Shown: positions 25,729 to 34,264 of the stretch, in pieces
How the letters are laid out: each line of letters begins with the position of its first letter
Numbering within the stretch: position 1 is the first letter of the stretch
DNA from: Streptomyces globisporus
GTDB lineage: Bacteria; Actinomycetota; Actinomycetes; Streptomycetales; Streptomycetaceae
NCBI GenBank assembly: GCA_014649555.1
Contig: BMTG01000005.1
Location: 62,001 to 126,000, forward strand
Direction of reading: 5' to 3'
DNA: 64,000 nt
The notes under the pieces: model-generated
Databases searched by the model: none
What the model saw: the letters and a program-made list of their open reading frames with translations, nothing else
What the model was told of the DNA's origin: nothing
Made by a program: the position numbers and the translations under genes

Positions 25729-27447
25729 GTGATCGCCGCCATCAAACCGACCGGATCCAACACCCGTGGTCTGCTCGCCTACCTCTACGGCCCCGGCCGC
25801 CGCGACGAACACCTCGACCCGCATCTAGTCACCGGCTTCGCCATGCTCGCCATGCCCGACCCCGGACGCGACGAGCACGCCACCCTGACCGATCTCGCCC
25901 GCCACCTCGACGAGCCTGTTCGGCTTCGGAACAGCGAGTTCGGCAAGCCCGTCACCGACCACGTCTGGCACTGCCCTGTCCGCGCCGCACCCGAAGACCG
26001 CCATCTCTCCGACACCGAGTGGGGCGAGATCGCCCAGCGCATCGTGTCCGCAGCGGGCATTGCCCCTGACGGCGACGACCTGGCCTGCCGATGGATCGCC
26101 GTACGCCACGCCGACGACCACATCCACATCCTCGCTACCACAGTCCGCGAAGACGGTCGCCGCCCCAAACTCCACGACAGCGGCATCCGCGTCGGCGACG
26201 AATGCCGTCAGATCGAGAAGGACTACGGGCTGCGCCGCCTGAAGAAGGGCGACCGCACCGCCGGGCGTCGGCCCGCCCAGGCCGAGATGCACAAGGCCGA
26301 GCGCCTCGGCTGGGAGCAGACCAGCCGCCAGTGGCTCCAGGACCGCATCCGCGCCGCCATCCCCCACGCCACCAGCGCCGAGGAACTCCTCGCCTACCTC
26401 GAAGCCGACGACATCCTGGTCAAGCCCCGCCGAGGCCCCTCCGGAGACCTCCTCGGCTACGCCGTCGGCCGGCCCGGCGACCTGAACAAGGACGGCGAGC
26501 AGATCTACCACTCCGGCGGGAAGATCGCCCCCGACCTCACCCTGCCCAAACTCAAGGCCCGCCTGGAAACCACCGCACCGGAGGAACACCCCACAGCCCG
26601 CCGCAACCGACCCACCACCCCCTGGCATCAGGCCACCGAAGCCCTCGACGCCCTCCACACACAGATCACCCACACAAGCACCGGCAGCGGAGACGCGCGG
26701 ACACAGGCGCACATCACCGTCCTGGGTGAACTCATCGAAGCCACCGCCCAGAAAGCCCCCGCCGACCTCCGTAACCAACTGCACGCGGCCAGCAAGACAT
26801 TCGCCCGTGCCCAGCGCTCGCAAATCCGGGCCGAAGACCGCGCCGCCCACACTCTGCGGACCGCGGCCCGCGACATCGCTAACACCGCCACCAGCCCCGA
26901 CGGCAGCGCATTCGCTGCTCTTGTTGCCGCCATGCTCTGGGCCGCCATCCTCGCCGGACGCTGGCACGAAGCCAAGGGCCACGCCCACCAGGCCGACGCC
27001 GCCCGGCAAGCCGTCCAGCATCTCCAGTCCGCAGCGGACGACGCGCTCGCGCCGCTTCTCACCGCACTTGAATCCCGCCGCCCCACGGAGGAGACCTGTC
27101 GCACCCTGGCCAGTGACGCACGCGCCGCCGTTCCCGAACACGCGGAGCGGATCCTGGCCGACCCCGGCTGGCCCGGCCTCGCCGACGCCGAGGCCGGCGG
27201 CCACAAACCCCACCAGCTCCTCAAGGAAGCCGCCGCCCGCCGGGAGCTCGGCACTGCTCACAGGCCCGCCCGCGTCCTGATCACCCGCATCCAGCACACC
27301 AGCCGCAACCCCGCCCCCAACCGCCGCGCCGAAGCAGCCCGCCTGCGAAGCACCACCGCATCAGCCTTCGGCACTCCTTCCCCCGCCGCCCAGCTGCCGA
27401 CCACCACCGCAGCTCCCACGAGTCGGCTGAGCCGCCCACGCCGCTGA
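25729..27447 (+). CDS. relaxase / mobilization nuclease
   Basis: 572-aa MobA/VirD2-type relaxase with a GTG start. The N-terminal domain contains the metal-binding histidine motif RHADDHIHIL (about residues 126-135), the family's motif III. A candidate catalytic Tyr in the LLAYLYGPGR region (about residue 20-25) precedes it. The C-terminal half is Ala-rich and helical with one possible membrane-like stretch (SAFAALVAAMLWAAILAGRW). It nicks oriT and pilots the strand to the recipient. No coupling or translocase protein is encoded nearby. Confidence 0.88.
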   Translation: MIAAIKPTGSNTRGLLAYLYGPGRRDEHLDPHLVTGFAMLAMPDPGRDEHATLTDLARHLDEPVRLRNSEFGKPVTDHVWHCPVRAAPEDRHLSDTEWGEIAQRIVSAAGIAPDGDDLACRWIAVRHADDHIHILATTVREDGRRPKLHDSGIRVGDECRQIEKDYGLRRLKKGDRTAGRRPAQAEMHKAERLGWEQTSRQWLQDRIRAAIPHATSAEELLAYLEADDILVKPRRGPSGDLLGYAVGRPGDLNKDGEQIYHSGGKIAPDLTLPKLKARLETTAPEEHPTARRNRPTTPWHQATEALDALHTQITHTSTGSGDARTQAHITVLGELIEATAQKAPADLRNQLHAASKTFARAQRSQIRAEDRAAHTLRTAARDIANTATSPDGSAFAALVAAMLWAAILAGRWHEAKGHAHQADAARQAVQHLQSAADDALAPLLTALESRRPTEETCRTLASDARAAVPEHAERILADPGWPGLADAEAGGHKPHQLLKEAAARRELGTAHRPARVLITRIQHTSRNPAPNRRAEAARLRSTTASAFGTPSPAAQLPTTTAAPTSRLSRPRR

Positions 27448-27475
27448 TCCGGACAAGGCGAGCGAGCGGGGGCAG

Positions 27476-28270
27476 TCAAGCAGCGGCCACCAGAAGGCCG
27501 TGGTCCAAGGCAAGCCTCTGCATGCAGGTGGCCACATCCTGCGGGCCGAGTGCCGCCAACGCCGACAGCGCACTGAGCCTTCGGCTGGAGGACCAGATGT
27601 TGGTCGTCGGCGGCTGGAACGGCACAACGGCGATGCCCTTGGCGGCGAACGGTGCCGGGTCGAGGTACGTCATGCCGCCGGTCCCGCACACATACGCGCG
27701 GGCACCGGTAACGGCGCAGAGATCGGCGAGCCTCTGAGAGCGTCCCGGCCGGGAGGACAGATCGCTGCTGGTGAGGATCTGGCCCTGCCAGCCGAGCAGG
27801 TCGAGCAGGACGCGGGTGGAGGCTGCGGCAACGGCAGCGGTCCTACCAGTGTTGAAGGCGTCCAACACCGGTACCAGGACCCGGGCGAGGGCTGGCCAGT
27901 AAGGGCTCGCTCCGTAGTGCTGCCGCAGCATCCCCGCGGTCTTCCGGCATGCCCGGTCGGGATCGTCGATCAACGCGTCCCGGATGAGAGTGGGCCGTCC
28001 ATGGGGGAGGCGTGTGGGGACGGTGAGCCACTGCCGACGATCCGATTCGTCGAGGGCACCAAGGCGGGCTCGATGCTGGTAGTCGCGACGGGTGAACTGC
28101 ACGTCGTCCAGGACGATCCAGTAGTCCGCCGAGAACAGCTTGGCCAGTGTGGTCAGTCTCGGGAACAGGTTGGGCTGATGAATTGCGCACAGCCCGCCCG
28201 CCTCGGGCAGGTCAGGAAACGATGAGACGGCTGGTGAAGCCGTCATGGATGAGGGATTCGTACGCTCCAT
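27476..28270 (-). CDS. WbqC-family protein
   Basis: 264 aa. The family hallmark is near the N-terminus: CAIHQPNLFPRLTTLAKLFS and WIVLDDVQFTRRDYQHRARL, then RTGGMTYLD-like residues (VCGTGGMTYLDPAPF). WbqC proteins occur in sugar, surface-glycan and natural-product clusters and are linked to glycine or aminoacyl modification of sugars, but their chemistry is poorly defined. GGAGG 6 bp before the ATG supports this start, giving a 59-bp overlap with the YdcF gene upstream. It is the last gene of a minus-strand trio. Confidence 0.85.
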   Translation of the reverse strand: MERTNPSSMTASPAVSSFPDLPEAGGLCAIHQPNLFPRLTTLAKLFSADYWIVLDDVQFTRRDYQHRARLGALDESDRRQWLTVPTRLPHGRPTLIRDALIDDPDRACRKTAGMLRQHYGASPYWPALARVLVPVLDAFNTGRTAAVAAASTRVLLDLLGWQGQILTSSDLSSRPGRSQRLADLCAVTGARAYVCGTGGMTYLDPAPFAAKGIAVVPFQPPTTNIWSSSRRLSALSALAALGPQDVATCMQRLALDHGLLVAAA

Positions 28271-28880
28271 GCACGTCCTCCGGGACCTCCTGCTCGATGG
28301 CGAATCCGAGCTTCGGATACTCGATGACCCGCTGGAGATCGCCGACGAGCATGTCCAGGACGAGCTTCTCGTCGCCGATGGACTTCACGTAGTCGTCGAA
28401 CTCCAGCAGCTCCGACGCACAGAGGATCTCGACGTCGGGCCACAGCTTGCGGGCGGTCGCGAACGACCGCCGCTCCATGTAGGGCTTGGAGACCAGCATC
28501 ACCGTCGTCGGGGTGATGCCGGCGGCGGCGAGGACCTCTCGGGAGAGGGTGACGTTCTGCCCGGTGTTGCCAGCCTCCGGTTCCAGCAGGATCGCCTCGG
28601 CTGGGACGCCGAGGTCGATGGCGTGCTCGCGGAAGTGGACGGCCTCGCCGCGCGGGAAGACCTTGGCGGTGGTGGGGCTGTTGCCGCCGGTGAAGACCAG
28701 GGTCGGGAACAGCCCGGCGCGGTACAGCTCGGCGGAGTGGGTGGCGACGCCGAGGTCGTGGCTGCCCAGTCCGATCGCCACGTCGACGGGCCGCAGCTGG
28801 TGGTGCATCTGGTGGTAGTCCCAGATGAGCGCGGCCCGGCGCCACTGGTCCTCGGTGATGGCCTGCTTGTTGTCGCTCAC
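28212..28880 (-). CDS. YdcF-family (DUF218) protein
   Basis: 222 aa. The DUF218 Rossmann-like fold is seen in VDVAIGLGSHDLGVATHSAE, LVFTGGNSP, the conserved acidic EPEAGNTGQNVTLSREVL and VMLVSKPYMERRSF. The family includes E. coli YdcF, which binds SAM, and SanA-like envelope proteins. No signal peptide or membrane segment is present, so it is cytosolic. A GTG at 28880 with AGGGAGA upstream is preferred over a GTG six codons earlier that overlaps the regulator stop. Confidence 0.85.
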   Translation of the reverse strand: MSDNKQAITEDQWRRAALIWDYHQMHHQLRPVDVAIGLGSHDLGVATHSAELYRAGLFPTLVFTGGNSPTTAKVFPRGEAVHFREHAIDLGVPAEAILLEPEAGNTGQNVTLSREVLAAAGITPTTVMLVSKPYMERRSFATARKLWPDVEILCASELLEFDDYVKSIGDEKLVLDMLVGDLQRVIEYPKLGFAIEQEVPEDVHGAYESLIHDGFTSRLIVS

Positions 28881-28894
28881 GCGTCTCTCCCTGG

Positions 28895-29995
28895 TCACCG
28901 TCGCCGGGGGCCGGTCGGCCCCTCGTTCATGGCCTTGATGCCCTCGATACTGCGCAGTTGGTGCACGAGTCCATACTGCGCGGCCGTGCGGGTGGCCTGA
29001 TCGAGGACAAGGAGCCCATCATCCCGGGTCGCCGCGTCAGAGAGCAGGATGTGGCCATGAGCGGTGTCCAGCCGTACGCATTGCATCGGGGAGTCGGCGG
29101 CCCCGCTGCTGCGGGCGATGTCGATGAAGTGCAGGGCCTGGGTGAGGTCGCCGGCGCCACGGCGGGCGAGGGCGAGTTTCTGGTGGGCCACCGACCAGTC
29201 GTCAGGTTCGGTGAGGGCCTCGAAGTCACGGGTCGCGGCCTGCATGACGCGGGTCGCGTAGTCGTGCCGGCCGTTCTTGCTCAGCGCCGTGCCCACCCAC
29301 AGACGGGCCCTGGCGCGGTCCCGGCGGGAAAGCCGGTCGTCGACGGCGAGGGTTTCGTAGTGGCGGGCGGCAGTCTCTAGCTTGCCGGACATTTCCGTGA
29401 TCACCGCGAGGGAGAGGTCGAGTTGGGCGACACGACGCGGGATGTCGAGCTGGGTGAAAACCGCGCGAGCCCCGGCGTAGGAGTGCTGGGCGGAGAGTGG
29501 GCCGAGCACAGAGCCTTGGTCGCGTTTGAGGTCGCCGAACAGCGCGGTCGAGCGGGCGAAAAGGTACAGGCCCTTCTCATCCAGTTCTCGGGCGTTGAAC
29601 CGCGTCAGCCAGCGGCTGAGCAGGCTGTCGGCGAAGGTGAAGTTCTGACGGGAGAGCGCGACCACGACGCGATCCAGGTCCTCGGCCCACGATTCGTACT
29701 CCCAAGCTCGCGGGCCGGCGGCGGTGACGCGCCGTCCGACTCCTTGCACGGTGCTGGCCATCTCGGACAGGAGCGTCTCGAAGCGCAGGTGGGCAGGAGC
29801 GTCGGCGCGTCCGAGGGCGGTGTCAAGGATGGCCTGGGTGTCGGGTCTGGGCTCGGTTTCGGCGCGCTTACTCTCCCACTTCGAGACCGTCGCGACAGCT
29901 ACGCCGAGGTGCTCGGCAAAGGCCCGCACGCTCAGACGCAGAGCGAGACGCAGAGCCCTGGCCTCCAGGCCGGTCCAGTGGTGCACGGTTGCCAC
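28895..29995 (-). CDS. helix-turn-helix regulator with TPR-like C-terminus
   Basis: 366 aa from a GTG. The N-terminal XRE-type DNA-binding domain (LRLALRLSVRAFAEHLGVAV, ATVSKWESK) is followed by about 250 residues of helical, TPR-like repeats (LAVITEMSGKLETAARHYET, LARRGAGDLTQALHFIDIAR). Such proteins are common in Streptomyces and may sense a peptide or small molecule. It is the first gene of the regulator-YdcF-WbqC operon and is divergent from the gene at 30149. Two tandem 11-bp repeats at 30046-30067 are a candidate operator. Confidence 0.8.
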   Translation of the reverse strand: MATVHHWTGLEARALRLALRLSVRAFAEHLGVAVATVSKWESKRAETEPRPDTQAILDTALGRADAPAHLRFETLLSEMASTVQGVGRRVTAAGPRAWEYESWAEDLDRVVVALSRQNFTFADSLLSRWLTRFNARELDEKGLYLFARSTALFGDLKRDQGSVLGPLSAQHSYAGARAVFTQLDIPRRVAQLDLSLAVITEMSGKLETAARHYETLAVDDRLSRRDRARARLWVGTALSKNGRHDYATRVMQAATRDFEALTEPDDWSVAHQKLALARRGAGDLTQALHFIDIARSSGAADSPMQCVRLDTAHGHILLSDAATRDDGLLVLDQATRTAAQYGLVHQLRSIEGIKAMNEGPTGPRRR

Positions 29996-30045
29996 GCCTT
30001 GCTCCCTTCCACCGTCATCGAAGCAGATGCCCGGAGGCGGCGGTA

Positions 30046-30067
30046 CGGAAGTGGAACGGAAGTAGAA
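30046..30067. promoter_or_regulatory. tandem 11-bp repeats in divergent promoter
   Basis: CGGAAGTGGAA followed directly by CGGAAGTAGAA, about 50 bp before the regulator start and 80 bp before the divergent gene. One helical turn between units suits cooperative binding by the adjacent regulator. Confidence 0.4.
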
Positions 30068-30148
30068 CGACGGGTGATTGGCTAGGAGTTCAGGGGTCGC
30101 CATGCTCAGGAGCGTCACCACCTGCCGACTCCTTGGACGGTCCCCAGC

Positions 30149-30574
30149 ATGGAACCTCTCACGGAACATCGCCTGGTCAGCGGGCCTGTCGTCTACGGAT
30201 TCCTGCGGCTGGTGCGGGTCTCCGAAGCCCGGCAAGAGGCGCTGGCCGCCTCGCTCGCCGAGTACTGCCGTAGGCACGAGCTGGAGCTGTCCGGCGTCTT
30301 CACTGATCGCGAGGCGAGTGCCGACCCCCGCTCGTCGGCCTTCACCGGTCTGCTGGACGTGTTGGCACTGCCGGACGTCTACGGCGTACTCGCCCCGGCC
30401 GCTTCCCACCTTGGCCCGAGGGCGATAGCCGCTGAGCGCGGTCGGCAGATCGAGGCGGCCGGCTCCCGGCTGCTGCTCGTCCGGCGGCCCCGCCCTGCGC
30501 GCCCGCCAGGCACCTCCCGGGGTGCAGCTTCCCGCCACGGCTGCGAGCCCGCCCGCCTCCTGGACGCCGAGTAA
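30149..30574 (+). CDS. serine-recombinase N-domain-like protein
   Basis: 141 aa. The layout resembles the first part of a resolvase: VYGFLRLVRVSEARQEALAA, then YCRRHELELSGVFTDREAS, then FTGLLDVLALPDVYGVLAP. A Ser follows Arg-Val as in resolvases, but the flanking residues are altered and no DNA-binding domain follows the short basic tail. Recombinase activity is therefore doubtful. Such small proteins recur in Streptomyces next to HATPase-type regulators. Its stop codon overlaps a possible start of the next gene. Confidence 0.6.
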   Translation: MEPLTEHRLVSGPVVYGFLRLVRVSEARQEALAASLAEYCRRHELELSGVFTDREASADPRSSAFTGLLDVLALPDVYGVLAPAASHLGPRAIAAERGRQIEAAGSRLLLVRRPRPARPPGTSRGAASRHGCEPARLLDAE

Positions 30575-30585
30575 TGAGGACGACC

Positions 30586-30987
30586 ATGATCGAAACGAAC
30601 CAACGCTTCTTCAAGGCCAACCCAAAATCCATCCAACAGGCGCGGGAATTCGCCACCGCCACCCTGGCCGGGTGGGGCCGTGGTGAACGGATCGACGATG
30701 TCCGTCTCTGCGTCTCCGAGCTGGCGACTAACGCGCTCGTGCACGGCACCGTCTCCGACCACGGATTCCTGGTTCGCCTCGACGCCGAGGACGACGTCGT
30801 ACGCCTGGAGGTGCACGACAGCCGCCGCGAACGCCCCAAGACGCGTGAGGCCACCGACACCGACCTGTCCGGACGCGGCCTGGTCCTGGTGGACGCGCTC
30901 GCCGACGACTGGGGAGTGCAGGACCGTACGCCCCTCGGGAAGATCGTTTGGTCCTCCTTCAAGGGCGCGGGAGGGAAGCAGGCGTGA
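30586..30987 (+). CDS. HATPase_c ATP-binding protein (anti-sigma/RsbW-like)
   Basis: 133-aa stand-alone GHKL ATPase of the kind abundant in Streptomyces. The N-box is visible in LCVSELATNALVHGT, and the G1-like box in VHDSRRERPKT is followed by GRGLVLVDALADDWGV. It may phosphorylate an anti-anti-sigma factor or act as a regulator without kinase partners. The ATG at 30586 has GAGGA 7 bp upstream and is preferred over an ATG at 30574. Confidence 0.85.
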   Translation: MIETNQRFFKANPKSIQQAREFATATLAGWGRGERIDDVRLCVSELATNALVHGTVSDHGFLVRLDAEDDVVRLEVHDSRRERPKTREATDTDLSGRGLVLVDALADDWGVQDRTPLGKIVWSSFKGAGGKQA

Positions 30988-31454
30988 CCGCCGCCCTCAC
31001 TCCGACCGGACCTGAGCCCCGACTACTCCTCTCACTCGCCGCGTGGAGCTGGCCGGGCATCAGTCCGGACAACCGCGAGATCGCCCACATCCTGATCACG
31101 CACACTCCTGCTCCGGCTCTCTCCGACCCCGCTGACGCACCCGAATCCCGCATGCGGCGTCTCGCGGACAGCCTCGGCGGACTGGGCCGGGCAGAGGATG
31201 TGGTTCCGGATGCCGGCTGCTGCCTGCACATCATCGGCGACCACGTGTTCCTCCACATTCCCGGCGCCTCCCGCAGGCTGCGGCTTCCAAGCCGCCCTGC
31301 CTGGACATCACTGGTCACCCGCACCGGCACAGCCGTTCTCCTGCTCGGCTTGGACTCGTTGTCGCAGTCCGTCGACGCATCCCAGCTCGACACCTACCTG
31401 GATACCGCAAGCCAGTCCGACCGGCTGCTGTACGGGATGGCCCGCACCCGTTGA
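30984..31454 (+). CDS. hypothetical protein in HATPase/SAHH operon
   Basis: 156 aa with a GTG start overlapping the HATPase stop by 4 bp, which indicates translational coupling. No membrane segment or known motif is visible. Sequence such as CCLHIIGDHVFLHIPGASRR suggests a compact beta-containing fold. Function unknown; it probably works with the flanking ATPase or the SAHH-like enzyme. Confidence 0.7.
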   Translation: MTAALTPTGPEPRLLLSLAAWSWPGISPDNREIAHILITHTPAPALSDPADAPESRMRRLADSLGGLGRAEDVVPDAGCCLHIIGDHVFLHIPGASRRLRLPSRPAWTSLVTRTGTAVLLLGLDSLSQSVDASQLDTYLDTASQSDRLLYGMARTR

Positions 31455-31503
31455 CCTGCTGACCCCTGGGACTTCCTGCACGCCCCGATGAGAGGAAACT
31501 GAG

Positions 31504-32625
31504 ATGGAAACCTTCGAACGCGCCAAGCTGGACGCCTACTTCGCCCGGATCGCCGCTCAGTTCGCCTCCGACGAGCAGACCTCGTCGCTCCTGATCACTC
31601 ACCTGTTGGCCGAGCGCCCCGCATTCGTCCGTGCCGTCGCCTCGATGACCCGGCTCGCGGCGGTGCTGCCCAAGCCGAAGTCCGTCCACCCGGCCGCCCA
31701 GCGTGAGACCGAGCGGACCGTCGGCGTCGACTCACTCACCCGCGAACTGTTCACCGACCCGGACACCGCACTGGACTATCTCGAATCCCGGGCTGCCGGG
31801 GAATCCGTCGCCCTCCTCGATGTCGGCGGCTACTTCTCCCCCACCCTCGCCGACCTCCACAGCCGCTTCACCGGCCGTCTGATCGGCGTCGTCGAGGACA
31901 CCGAGAACGGCCACCGCCGCTACGACGCCCTCGACAAGCTGCCCTGCCCTGTGGTCTCGGTGGCCCGCTCCCCGCTCAAGGATCCCGAGGACTTCCTCGT
32001 CGGCCAATCCGTGGTGTTCTCCACCGAGGCCGTCATGCGCGGCCGCGGCGACATCCTCCACGGCCGCCCCGCCCTAGTGATCGGCTTCGGCAAGCTCGGC
32101 TCCTCCATCGCCAGGCTCCTGCACGCCAAGGGCGTCCAGGTCACCGTCTTCGACATCGACCCCGTCCGACGTACTCAGGCCCTGTCCCAGGGCTTCACCG
32201 TCGCCCGCGACCGCGAGACCGCCCTCACGGGTGCCGGCTTGGTGCTCTGCGCCACCGGCGCGGTCTCCCTGCGCGGCGAGGATTTCTCCCACCTGCGCAA
32301 CGGCGCCTACGTCGCCACCGTCACCTCCAGCGAGGACGAGCTCGACCTCGCCGGTCTGCCGGACGTCTACACCCGCACGGTTGTCGGCGACCACGTCACC
32401 CGCTACCAGACCACCGGCCATTACTTCTATCTGGCGAACGGCGGCAACGCCGTCAACTTCATCCACGGCGCAAGCGTTGGACCGTTCATCTTCCTGATCC
32501 AGGCCGAGATCCTCGCCGCGATCAGGATGCTCACCCGCGGGGACCTCACCCCTGGCATCCACGAGGTCTCCGCGCCTGACCGCGAGGCCATCGCGGCGAC
32601 CTGGCTCTCCTACTTCAACAGGTGA
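31504..32625 (+). CDS. S-adenosylhomocysteine hydrolase-like NAD-binding protein
   Basis: 373 aa. The central Rossmann segment ALVIGFGKLGSSIARLLHAKG (GxGxxG at about residue 197) and the following VFDIDPVRRTQALSQGF resemble the NAD domain of SAHH and related dehydrogenases. HLRNGAYVATVTSSEDELD and NGGNAVNFIHG also echo SAHH. True SAHH is about 430-480 aa and its N-terminal catalytic motifs are not evident, so this is probably a diverged relative. RBS GAGGAAAC precedes the ATG. Next to a Nudix hydrolase and YdcF it suggests nucleotide or SAM-linked chemistry. Confidence 0.7.
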   Translation: METFERAKLDAYFARIAAQFASDEQTSSLLITHLLAERPAFVRAVASMTRLAAVLPKPKSVHPAAQRETERTVGVDSLTRELFTDPDTALDYLESRAAGESVALLDVGGYFSPTLADLHSRFTGRLIGVVEDTENGHRRYDALDKLPCPVVSVARSPLKDPEDFLVGQSVVFSTEAVMRGRGDILHGRPALVIGFGKLGSSIARLLHAKGVQVTVFDIDPVRRTQALSQGFTVARDRETALTGAGLVLCATGAVSLRGEDFSHLRNGAYVATVTSSEDELDLAGLPDVYTRTVVGDHVTRYQTTGHYFYLANGGNAVNFIHGASVGPFIFLIQAEILAAIRMLTRGDLTPGIHEVSAPDREAIAATWLSYFNR

Positions 32626-33173
32626 TCATCATGCCCATCACAGCCCAGCACATCCGCACCACCATCAACGCCTACCTCGACCAGCACCCCGAGGACAAGC
32701 GCGAGATCGCCGTCGTCCAGGGCCTCCTCAACGACGGCGACGACCTCACCAGTCGCAAGACCCAGCCCGGACACGTCACCGCCGGCGCGATCCTCGTCGG
32801 CCGCGACGGCCGCGTCCTGCACGTCCTCCACAACGCCACCGGCAAATGGCTGCTGCCCGGCGGCCACATCGAGCCTTCCGACGACACGCTCCTGCAGGCC
32901 GCCGGCCGTGAACTGGCCGAGGAGACCGGCATCCCGCCCTTCGTCGTCACCCCGCACAGCGAGATCCCGCTGCACATCGACGTCCACCCCATCGACGCCA
33001 ACCCGGCCAAGCACGAGCCCGCCCACCAGCACTTCGACTTCCGGTTCCTCTTCCGCACCACCGCCGACATCGGCGAACTGCAGACCGAAGAGGTCACAGA
33101 TGCGGCGTGGCGCACAGTGGAGAGTCTCGCCGACGAACGGCTGAAACAACGGGTTGCCCGAGCGAATCGCTGA
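32622..33173 (+). CDS. Nudix hydrolase
   Basis: 183 aa (180 if the ATG at 32631 is used). A complete Nudix box is present: GGHIEPSDDTLLQAAGRELA followed by EETG, with the metal-binding REL.EE. The GTG start overlaps the SAHH-like stop (GTGA), which argues for coupled translation. It may hydrolyse a nucleoside diphosphate derivative made by the cluster. A Nudix protein, Pif, also controls transfer immunity in the Streptomyces element pSAM2, so a role in element biology is possible. Confidence 0.88.
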   Translation: MIIMPITAQHIRTTINAYLDQHPEDKREIAVVQGLLNDGDDLTSRKTQPGHVTAGAILVGRDGRVLHVLHNATGKWLLPGGHIEPSDDTLLQAAGRELAEETGIPPFVVTPHSEIPLHIDVHPIDANPAKHEPAHQHFDFRFLFRTTADIGELQTEEVTDAAWRTVESLADERLKQRVARANR

Positions 33174-33529
33174 CCTTCGAGAAATTGGCAGCCCCAGAGC
33201 ACGACTAGCATGCCGCCGTGCTCTGGGCGCGTCGATTCGCCCAGCCCTCCCGCCACTCCGCCCACCCCAACTGTCGCCGAGCGCCTCCTACCCGGCGTCG
33301 CCAGGCATCGTTGAGGGCGACAGCTCCGCCGAGATGGGCGTGCCGCGCCTTCTAAAGGGTCTTTCACTCAGGTCATGCTGACCGCGAAGATCGCCGACGC
33401 TGTTCTGTCGGTGCGGGAGCGCCAGCCAGCGACTGTGGCCGATAGAAGACGCTCGCAGACCGGGGAAGCACTGATGGCAGTTCGTAGGATTTGGTACTTT
33501 CAGGCCCCGTTGAGTGCAAGGGGGCCCCA
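33174..33529. other. intergenic region with terminator hairpin
   Basis: A perfect 11-bp stem (33193-33203 with 33217-33227, CCCAGAGCACG) soon after the Nudix stop probably ends that operon. The remainder shows no gene and is less GC-rich near 33470-33520, where the promoter of the next operon should lie. Confidence 0.55.
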
Positions 33530-34264
33530 GTGGCTGTTGAGCAAGACATAGCCAGCCATCCAGATACTGCGCGCGAGCGCGCGGAGTACGACCAAGTCCT
33601 GGACGCCGTGGTCACCTCGGTCTCGGAAGCCTATTACTCGCAGCTCGTCCAAGCTGTCAGTGTCGCCCGGGGCCGCGCCCAGGCCGCACAGTCCACGGTC
33701 ACCCTGTTCGCGGGCGGGCTGATGGCGGCGCTGAGCGTCACGGCCCTTGCCGACCGACCACTGGTGATTCAGTGGCTCGGCATCGTGTCCGTCGGGCTCT
33801 GGCTGGTATCGGCTCTGCTGTACCTCAGGGCAGTCGCCTCCCCCATACCCGAGACACTCGACCGGCTGAAAGTGGCCACGCGTCAGCAACTTCTCAATGA
33901 AGTTATCGACAAGGTTCGACAGGAGGCCAGAACGATCGACCATCGCCAAAGGAGGTCCAACGGGGTAGCGGCTGTCGCCGTCGCGCTGAGCCTCATCACC
34001 TTCGGACTGGCAGTCCTCACCAGCCCAGTCCGTGAAACCGCCGACGGTACCGTACTGGTCAACCCCTCCTACGCACCCGTCCTACGCGCCGCCTGCTCGC
34101 AGAAGGCCGCTGCCACCGGCGGGGTCGAGGGCAAGATCGTCAAGAATTCCCTTGGTACCTCGTTCGTGGAGATCGAACCGGCCCGCGGCGTTTGTCAATC
34201 GCCGGACTCGACGCTGCACGTTCCGCGCAACCAGGTCAAGGCCGTGAGGTGGCAGGATGCCTGA
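33530..34264 (+). CDS. multi-pass membrane protein coupled to the STAND NTPase
   Basis: 244 aa from a GTG with AAGGGGG 6 bp upstream. Three hydrophobic segments lie at about residues 57-77, 83-103 and 152-172, separated by a charged helical loop (LDRLKVATRQQLLNEVIDKV) that recalls SLATT or other small defence membrane effectors. A C-terminal region of about 65 residues with two Cys lies after the last helix. Its end overlaps the start of the 1119-aa NTPase by 8 bp, so the two are made together. A role as a membrane-disrupting effector or anchor for the NTPase is inferred from context. Confidence 0.7.
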   Translation: MAVEQDIASHPDTARERAEYDQVLDAVVTSVSEAYYSQLVQAVSVARGRAQAAQSTVTLFAGGLMAALSVTALADRPLVIQWLGIVSVGLWLVSALLYLRAVASPIPETLDRLKVATRQQLLNEVIDKVRQEARTIDHRQRRSNGVAAVAVALSLITFGLAVLTSPVRETADGTVLVNPSYAPVLRAACSQKAAATGGVEGKIVKNSLGTSFVEIEPARGVCQSPDSTLHVPRNQVKAVRWQDA

